Part shown: piece by piece, positions 59,232-64,000 of the stretch
Numbering within the stretch: the stretch's first letter is position 1
Layout: each line of letters opens with the position of its first letter
From: an uncultured Collinsella sp.
GTDB lineage: Bacteria; Actinomycetota; Coriobacteriia; Coriobacteriales; Coriobacteriaceae
Reading direction: 5' to 3'
DNA: 64,000 nucleotides
Assembly (NCBI GenBank): GCA_900757495.1
Contig: CAAENX010000014.1
Span: 1-64,000, forward strand
Program-made: the position numbers and the translations under genes
The notes under the pieces: model-generated
Databases searched by the model: none
What the model saw: only the letters and a program-made list of their open reading frames with translations
Told to the model about the DNA's origin: nothing

Positions 59232-59711
59232 ATGGACTTGAAGATTTCGATCGTGACGTGCTCGGATACGCGCGATCTTACCCAGGACGAGGCTGGAGCT
59301 GCACTCGAGGAGCTTATCGAGGCGCAGGGCTGGACGGTCGCCTCACATGTGGTCGTGCGCGACGACGTCAGCGAAATCGGTGATGCCATTGTGGAAGCCG
59401 CCGATGAGTGCCACGCCAATGTCGTGCTCACCTGCGGCGGCACGGGGCTTTCGATGCGCGATGTGACGCCCGAGGCGACGCGTGCCGTCTGCGACCGCGA
59501 TGTGCCGGGTATTGCCGAGGCAATCCGTGCATACTCCATGACCAAGACGCGCCGCGCTATGCTCTCGCGCGCCGTGTGCATGCAGCGTGGGTATACGCTT
59601 GTCATCAACTTTCCGGGATCTACGAAAGCGGCCCGCGAAAGCTGGGAGGCTGTGAGCGACCAGCTGGAGCATGCGGCCCAAATGACGGCGGGCGGCGGGC
59701 ACGCCAAATAA
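59232..59711 (+). CDS. mogA: MogA/MoaB-family molybdopterin adenylyltransferase
   Basis: A 159-residue MoCF-fold protein that adenylylates molybdopterin before MoeA acts. The TCGGTGLSMRDVTPEAT motif and the C-terminal INFPGSTKAARE segment are characteristic. MogA and MoaB cannot be told apart with certainty by eye. ATG 59232 follows AGGAGG. Gene order moeA-mogA-modABC groups the cofactor step with molybdate import. Confidence 0.93.
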   Translation: MDLKISIVTCSDTRDLTQDEAGAALEELIEAQGWTVASHVVVRDDVSEIGDAIVEAADECHANVVLTCGGTGLSMRDVTPEATRAVCDRDVPGIAEAIRAYSMTKTRRAMLSRAVCMQRGYTLVINFPGSTKAARESWEAVSDQLEHAAQMTAGGGHAK

Positions 59712-59724
59712 GCGTGCTACCTGC

Positions 59725-59758
59725 GGCGGAGCGACTTTGCGAGTCGCTCCGCCTTTTT
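59725..59758 (+). terminator. Terminator after mogA
   Basis: GGCGGAGCGAC (59725-59735) pairs perfectly with GTCGCTCCGCC (59743-59753), followed by five T residues. It separates moeA-mogA from modABC. Confidence 0.92.
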
Positions 59759-59803
59759 ATGCGGCGACAGCGCGGAACGTCCTGAGACTATCGGCGAAAG
59801 AAA

Positions 59804-59855
59804 ATTATCAGACGAGAAATCTTTATCACTGATATTATTCGCACGGAAGTATAAT
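59804..59855 (+). promoter_or_regulatory. modA promoter with operator-like palindrome
   Basis: TATAAT (59850-59855) is a perfect -10, but the -35 position is poor and is covered by TATCA-C-TGATA (59824-59834), a perfect palindrome. Further upstream ATTATC-AGACGA-GAAATC (59804-59821) matches 12 of 18 bases with 63453-63470. A molybdate- or redox-responsive regulator could bind here; this is inferred. Confidence 0.55.
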
Positions 59856-59914
59856 CTAATTACAGTATAAAGCTCGCGGCGGGCGCCCGGGCGTAGCCTT
59901 CGAAAGGGTTGAAC

Positions 59915-60787
59915 ATGTTCGATATGGTTTCTCGCCGCGGATTCGTCTCGCTTTCTGCTGTCGCCGCTGCCGGCCATGGCCTTGCCGGCTGCTCCGGCAA
60001 TAAGGCACCTGAGTCGACTGGCTCCGATGCCGGTTCCGCCAAGATTTCGTCCAAGAAGGCTGTCGAGCTTCAGGTCTTCGCTGCCAACTCGCTCGAGAAG
60101 GCTCTGCCCGAGGTTCAGGAGCTCTACACCGACCAGACCGGTACCACCTTTGCCGACACGCAGTTTAAGGGCTCCGGCGACCTCGTCGAGCAGATGCGTG
60201 CTGGCGCCACGGTCGACGTGCTTATCACCGCTTCCAAGGGCACTATGGATGACGCCGAGGCCGTCGAGCTCGTCGACGCCGACACCCGTGAGGATATGTT
60301 CGTCAACGACCTCGTGATCATTCGCGCCGAGGGCTCCGATACCAAGGTCGAGGCCATTGCCGACGTCGCGAATCTGGACGGCAAGATCGCCATTGGCGAC
60401 GCTAAGACCGTCCCCGCCGGCAAGTACGCCAACCAGGCGCTGGCTTCTGTGGGCCTCTATACCGGCACCGAGGGCGACGACGGCGAGTATGCTCCCGAGA
60501 TCGCCGACAAGGTCGCACTGGCCGATAAGGCGGGCACCGCCGCCGCCTATGTCTCTACGGGCGACTGCGTAGCCGGTTTTGTCTACAGCTCCGATATCTT
60601 CCGCTACGACGGCATCGAGGAGGCCTTCGTGTGCCCCGAGGATTCGCATAAGCCCATCGTGTACCCGGGTGCCGTTGCCGAGAGCTCCGAGCATGCCGAC
60701 GAAGCCAAGGCGTTCATCGACTTCTGTCTGACCAACAAGAAGGCTCAGAAGATTTGGGCTAAGTACGGCTTTGAGCTTTCCGCGTAG
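59915..60787 (+). CDS. modA: Molybdate ABC transporter substrate-binding protein ModA
   Basis: ModA binds molybdate or tungstate outside the cell. The N-terminus has a twin-arginine motif, SRRGFVSLSA, and a lipobox-like LAGC, so it may be exported folded and lipid-anchored. The binding regions AANSLEKALPEVQEL and GSGDLVEQMRAGATVDVLI (given within residues 55-110) are typical. Length 290 residues. ATG 59915 is preceded by GAAAGGG. First gene of modABC. Confidence 0.93.
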   Translation: MFDMVSRRGFVSLSAVAAAGHGLAGCSGNKAPESTGSDAGSAKISSKKAVELQVFAANSLEKALPEVQELYTDQTGTTFADTQFKGSGDLVEQMRAGATVDVLITASKGTMDDAEAVELVDADTREDMFVNDLVIIRAEGSDTKVEAIADVANLDGKIAIGDAKTVPAGKYANQALASVGLYTGTEGDDGEYAPEIADKVALADKAGTAAAYVSTGDCVAGFVYSSDIFRYDGIEEAFVCPEDSHKPIVYPGAVAESSEHADEAKAFIDFCLTNKKAQKIWAKYGFELSA

Positions 60788-60855
60788 TGCGGCTTGGCGC
60801 GATAATTCCATCGTTTTGTGTTTAACTCCGTCCTTGTATTCGCTTGGAGCTTTTC

Positions 60856-62298
60856 GTGCTTAATCGATTCCGCATGCTTGTCGCCTGTGCTTTGACCTTT
60901 GCGCTTTGCTGGATGCCGGGATTTGCGTTTGCTGGGGACGCTGAGGACGGGGCCCAGGTTACTGCGACCGCTCATGGGCTTTCCTATGGGATCGAGGGTT
61001 TTGAGCGGTTGGCCAAGGGGACCGCTCGTGCCATGGAGGGCCAGCCTGAGGGCTACCGGTTTCCCGTTGACGAGGACGTGGACCTTGTAGTGGCGCCTGC
61101 TGCCGATCGCGTTGTGGTGTGGATATCGCCCAAGGCGGTCGAGAAGTTTGGATTGGATCCGCAGGACAACGAGTGCGTATCGGGTCTCAAAGCCCTCGTC
61201 TGTGAGCTCGACAGTGCAAACTGCATGGGAGGTGCGCAGCTGGGGGACGTGGATCTTCCTTGGTATGTCACGGCGGAAACAACGTTTGATACCGGCGGGT
61301 ATACCTATGGCTTTGACGAGCGCGGTGCGGATGGGGACCGCTATGTGGTGATTGCATCAGCCTCGGGTGATGCCAAGGGCGGCGCGCGTTGGCTTGATAG
61401 CGCTCAAATGGTAGAAGCATCGTCTGTTGTGTTGCGGGATGAGCAGGGGCCCTTGACCTCTCTGGCCTCCTTTTTGGGCGACATCGACTATCGCCCGTTT
61501 TGGGTGTCCATTAAAACGAGCGGACTTGCCCTGCTGATCTCCTTTGCACTGGGCCTGTTCGCCGCGTGGAAGACTATGGGTACCTCGAGTCGCATCAAGG
61601 GCCTGCTCGATTCGGTCTTTACGATTCCTATGGTGCTGCCGCCCACGGTCTGCGGCTTTCTGCTTCTCATGCTGTTTGGCCGCTCGACCGGGGTGGGCCA
61701 GTGGCTCATCGCGCACGGCATCTCGATCGTCTTTACGTGGCCTGCGGCGGTCATTTCGGCCGTCGTTGTGTCGTTTCCGCTGGTCTACCGCACGGCGCTC
61801 GGAGCCTTCGAGAGCCTCGACACGCAGATGCTCGACGCCGCGCGAACCCTGGGATGGTCCGAGCGTCGCATCTTTACCAAGCTTATGATGCCGCTTGGCT
61901 GGCCCTCGATTGCCGCCGGCACGGTGCTCGCCTTTGCCCGCGCGATGGGCGAGTTCGGTTGCACCCTGTTCTTTGCGGGCAACTACGCTGGCATTACCCA
62001 GACCATCCCCATCGACATCTACTTTGAGTGGATGGGCGGCAACACGTCGGTGGCGCTCTTTTGGGTCATCGTCGTAATCGTGTTCAGCTTCCTGGTCATT
62101 CTGTTCATCAATATGTACACGGCGCATTCGCAAAAGTACCGTGAGCGCGGCCTGTCCCGCGCGGAGCGCAAGCAGGCCAAGCAGCTGGGCGGCCAGACCG
62201 ATTCGCTCGACCCAGTCGGCGGCGATGCACTGCGTATCGATCGCGAGGCGCTGGCCGAGCTTATGCGCGACGACACGGTCGCAAAGGGAGGTCGATAA
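60856..62298 (+). CDS. modB: Molybdate ABC transporter permease ModB with large N-terminal extension
   Basis: The C-terminal part (about residues 215-440) is a normal ModB with five or six helices and the ATPase-contact loop DAARTLGWSERRIFTKLMMP. Before it come a signal-like helix and about 180 residues of predicted extracytoplasmic sequence not found in usual ModB proteins of about 230 residues. The start is probably GTG 60856, six bases after GGAG. Residues after the last helix form a 50-residue polar tail. The extension might be a second molybdate-binding or gating domain; I do not recognise its fold. Confidence 0.88.
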   Translation: MLNRFRMLVACALTFALCWMPGFAFAGDAEDGAQVTATAHGLSYGIEGFERLAKGTARAMEGQPEGYRFPVDEDVDLVVAPAADRVVVWISPKAVEKFGLDPQDNECVSGLKALVCELDSANCMGGAQLGDVDLPWYVTAETTFDTGGYTYGFDERGADGDRYVVIASASGDAKGGARWLDSAQMVEASSVVLRDEQGPLTSLASFLGDIDYRPFWVSIKTSGLALLISFALGLFAAWKTMGTSSRIKGLLDSVFTIPMVLPPTVCGFLLLMLFGRSTGVGQWLIAHGISIVFTWPAAVISAVVVSFPLVYRTALGAFESLDTQMLDAARTLGWSERRIFTKLMMPLGWPSIAAGTVLAFARAMGEFGCTLFFAGNYAGITQTIPIDIYFEWMGGNTSVALFWVIVVIVFSFLVILFINMYTAHSQKYRERGLSRAERKQAKQLGGQTDSLDPVGGDALRIDREALAELMRDDTVAKGGR

Positions 62299-62301
62299 GC
62301 C

Positions 62302-63372
62302 ATGTCGCTTGTTCTGGATATCAAAAAGCGCTATCCGGGGTTCACCCTCGACATCCAACTCGAAGCCGGCGAGGAGCGCGTGGCGCTGCTGGGCGCCTCG
62401 GGTTGCGGCAAGAGCTGTACGCTGCGCTGCATTGCCGGTGTGGAGACGCCCGACGAGGGCAAAATCGTCGTCAACGGCGTGACCTTTTTTGACTCGGTCG
62501 CGGGCATCAACCTGTCGCCCCAGGAGCGCAAATGCGCCCTGCTGTTCCAAAACTATCAGTTGTTTCCCAACATGACGGTGGCCGATAACGTGTGCGCCGG
62601 CGTTGAGGGTGCAGGCGACGCCGCGGCGCGCAAGCAACTTGCCGAGCGTTACCTGAGTATCTTTGGACTGGCCGACTTTGCCGACCGCTATCCTGCGCGT
62701 CTCTCGGGCGGCCAGCAGCAGCGTGTGGCGCTTGCCCGCATGGTGGCGGCGCATCCGGGCATCTTTATGTTCGACGAGCCCATGAGTGCGCTCGATGCGT
62801 ACCTCAAGAGCGCGCTTGAGCAGAACATGCTTGACCTGTTCGACGTATGCAACCGCACCGTGCTCTACGTGAGCCACGACATCGACGAAGCGTGCCGCCT
62901 GTGCCAGCGCATCTGCGTGATGCATAACGGGCATGTGGAGGAGATCGGCTCCGTCGGGGACGTGGTCCGCCGTCCGCAGACGCTGGCGGCGCTGCGCCTG
63001 ACGGGCTGCAAGAACACAAGCCGGGCGCGCAAGATCGGCGACGAAGAAGTTAAAGCCCTCGACTGGGGCATGACCTTTAACGTGGGACGCGAGGTTCCCG
63101 ATGATGTGGCGTACCTGGGGATTCGCGCAAGTTACTTCCATATTGACAATCGTGCCGAGCGGGGCCGCAACAGCTACGATTTGCACGTGGCCCGTGCGAG
63201 TGATTCGCGCTTTGAGCGGCTGGTGTTGCTGGACGTGCCGCGCGTTGATGCGCCCTCGCGTCTGCAGTGGAAGGTCAACAAGGTGAGCGTGCCTGTAGAG
63301 GAGTTGCCGCAGGCGGGGGAGACCTTGCGCATGCATTTTGATGCCAGCAGGATCCATTTGGTTTGTCGGTAG
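62302..63372 (+). CDS. modC: Molybdate ABC transporter ATP-binding protein ModC
   Basis: A 356-residue ATPase with Walker A GASGCGKSCT near residue 33, signature LSGGQQQRVALAR and Walker B IFMFDEP. The C-terminal 125 residues form a regulatory part with a TOBE-like segment (YLGIRASYFHI) that in other ModC proteins senses oxyanion. ATG 62302 starts three bases after the modB stop. A terminator follows at 63380. Confidence 0.93.
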   Translation: MSLVLDIKKRYPGFTLDIQLEAGEERVALLGASGCGKSCTLRCIAGVETPDEGKIVVNGVTFFDSVAGINLSPQERKCALLFQNYQLFPNMTVADNVCAGVEGAGDAAARKQLAERYLSIFGLADFADRYPARLSGGQQQRVALARMVAAHPGIFMFDEPMSALDAYLKSALEQNMLDLFDVCNRTVLYVSHDIDEACRLCQRICVMHNGHVEEIGSVGDVVRRPQTLAALRLTGCKNTSRARKIGDEEVKALDWGMTFNVGREVPDDVAYLGIRASYFHIDNRAERGRNSYDLHVARASDSRFERLVLLDVPRVDAPSRLQWKVNKVSVPVEELPQAGETLRMHFDASRIHLVCR

Positions 63373-63379
63373 GGTAGAG

Positions 63380-63420
63380 GGCGGGCTGTCGAGGGTTCTC
63401 GGCAGCCCGCCGTTTCGTTT
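63380..63420 (+). terminator. Terminator after modC
   Basis: GGCGGGCTG (63380-63388) pairs with CAGCCCGCC (63403-63411), with an inner GAG-GGTT-CTC stem, followed by GTTTCGTTT. Confidence 0.8.
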
Positions 63421-63452
63421 CCTACCGTTCGCCGAATGTAGAATGGCAATTA

Positions 63453-63470
63453 ATTATCAAGCAAGATAAT
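63453..63470. repeat. AT-rich palindrome shared with the mod promoter region
   Basis: ATTATC-AAGCAA-GATAAT is a perfect 6-bp inverted repeat. It matches 12 of 18 bases of 59804-59821 upstream of modA, so both may be bound by one regulator. Confidence 0.45.
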
Positions 63471-63510
63471 AATTTATTAAACGACGGCACACGACGCTGT
63501 CGTACGAATG

Positions 63511-63548
63511 TCAACGGTGTTCGCATGGTAGATGACCGTTGATATAGT
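63511..63548 (+). promoter_or_regulatory. Promoter with flanking inverted repeat
   Basis: TCAACGGT (63511-63518) and ACCGTTGA (63535-63542) are perfect 8-bp arms. TTCGCA (63520-63525) and TATAGT (63543-63548), 17 bp apart, form a plausible promoter, so the arms sit just upstream of each promoter box. Transcription would begin near 63555, just ahead of the 22-codon ORF. Confidence 0.5.
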
Positions 63549-63578
63549 TGACCTTAACTTGTAAAGGAGGGTGCGCAC

Positions 63579-63647
63579 ATGCCGCAGACGACATACATTT
63601 GCCGCGTTGCCGCGCGTGCCCTATATATCGCTCGGAGCCGCATATGA
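63579..63647 (+). CDS. Possible 22-residue leader peptide
   Basis: AAAGGAGG (63563-63570) is a near-perfect Shine-Dalgarno sequence eight bases before this ATG. The peptide is MPQTTYICRVAARALYIARS plus two residues, then TGA. It has four Arg and several Ala but no obvious single-residue run, so its possible regulatory role is unknown. It lies 160 bp ahead of the dehydratase-like gene. Confidence 0.4.
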   Translation: MPQTTYICRVAARALYIARSRI

Positions 63648-63806
63648 GCAGGTGTGTTCACGGCTCCGGGAGAGACGACGCACAACTAAATAGTCAACCG
63701 CAAAGCAGGTTCCCCAAAATTCCGGGTTTGAGCACGGCAGGGCAATCGCCGCCCGTCGTGCATCGATACCGCTGTTATCCGTTTTTGGTTCGAGAGGGGA
63801 ACCGTC

Positions 63807-64000
63807 ATGGCTGAAGAATTTGATTTCCATCCGATGTGGGAGAGCCTCGGCATGAATCTTGCCGACCACGACATGCTGCTGGGCGCCGTGGGCCAGATGT
63901 ACGGCGATATGTTCTTGACGCAGAACAATCGCCCCAAGTCCACGTCCTACCTGGACTTTGTGGCCACCAACATCCACAGCGGCCGTATTAAGGAGATGCT
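63807..64000 (+). CDS. 2-hydroxyacyl-CoA dehydratase/double-cubane-cluster family protein (partial)
   Basis: Only the first 64 codons are inside the window. MAEEFDFHPMWESLGMNLA and the NRPKSTSYLDFVATNIHSGR segment match the N-termini of HgdB/FldBC-like 2-hydroxyacyl-CoA dehydratase or double-cubane-cluster proteins, anaerobic iron-sulfur enzymes. The cysteine ligands would lie beyond the window edge, so activity cannot be judged. ATG 63807 follows GAGGGGAAC. The call rests on remembered family resemblance. Confidence 0.7.
   Translation, partial: MAEEFDFHPMWESLGMNLADHDMLLGAVGQMYGDMFLTQNNRPKSTSYLDFVATNIHSGRIKEM

Larger units (their letters stand above)
63373..63806 (+). other. Control region between modC and the dehydratase-like gene
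   Basis: The 434-bp gap holds the modC terminator (63380-63420), an AT-rich stretch with a palindrome (63453-63470), ACGAC-GCT-GTCGT, a promoter with flanking operator arms (63511-63548) and a 22-codon ORF (63579-63647). An overlapping 56-codon frame (63644-63814) looks non-coding. No RNA gene was recognised. Confidence 0.6.

Noticed and set aside
61357..63357. A 666-codon open frame antisense to modB-modC
   Set aside because: Overlaps two clear transporter genes and has shadow-type composition.
63644..63814. A 56-codon frame overlapping the 22-codon ORF by ATGA and the dehydratase-like start
   Set aside because: The translation looks random, has no ribosome site of its own, and the downstream gene has an independent Shine-Dalgarno sequence.

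Overview
The window looks like a chromosomal segment of an anaerobic, high-G+C, Gram-positive actinobacterium of the class Coriobacteriia, most like Collinsella. This is an inference from protein character, the cell-division gene order (ending yggS-sepF-yggT-divIVA), GC-rich codon use, and the molybdate and 2-hydroxyacyl-CoA-dehydratase-like genes. No rRNA, tRNA, CRISPR array, prophage or insertion sequence was recognised.

Region 1 (1-23.8 kb, all plus strand) is a division and cell wall (dcw) cluster: mraZ, rsmH, ftsL-like, ftsI, murF, mraY, murD, ftsW, murG, murC, murB, ftsQ, ftsZ, pgeF. A complete phosphate operon (pstSCAB-phoU) follows and separates pgeF from yggS-sepF-yggT-divIVA. Upstream of mraZ there is a near-consensus promoter, TGGGG repeats of the MraZ-box type and two related palindromes. 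FtsI, FtsW and FtsQ carry long basic low-complexity tails, while SepF carries an acidic Asp/Gly/Tyr-rich linker.

Region 2 (23.9-36.1 kb) is mixed: a nitroreductase, a low-affinity phosphate transporter with its PhoU-like partner, a small gene under an SOS-like operator, a BI-1 membrane protein, a PARG-like protein, an SGNH hydrolase, a pentapeptide-repeat protein, thiD, thiC with a TPP riboswitch, yaaA and an M18 aminopeptidase. Region 3 (36.2-49.8 kb) holds polA, a HAD phosphatase, argG and argH, ndk, rpiB, a cysteine-desulfidase-like gene, another HAD gene, ribosomal protein S1 and RNase P RNA. Ahead of argG is a 24-codon ORF with a strong Shine-Dalgarno site that ends in three CGA Arg codons and is followed by nested hairpins. 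It looks like an arginine-sensing attenuator and is the most interesting element in the window. Region 4 (49.8-64 kb) has YigZ, a C_GCAxxG_C_C protein, MetY, an MFS exporter, xpt, a stand-alone GGQ ribosome-rescue-like protein, a diacylglycerol-kinase-family enzyme, a CLC-type channel with fluoride-type motifs, and a molybdenum block (moeA, mogA, modA, an unusually extended modB, modC). The window ends inside a 2-hydroxyacyl-CoA dehydratase-like gene.

Many intergenic gaps hold long, almost perfect inverted repeats. Two of them (24.65-24.76 and 39.16-39.29 kb) share a layout: an A+C-rich flank with repeated TCAGCCAAA, then long GC-rich arms around a small inner hairpin. Two others (34.6 and 55.2 kb) share the same arm sequence. 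These look like dispersed palindromic elements, often doubling as terminators between convergent genes.
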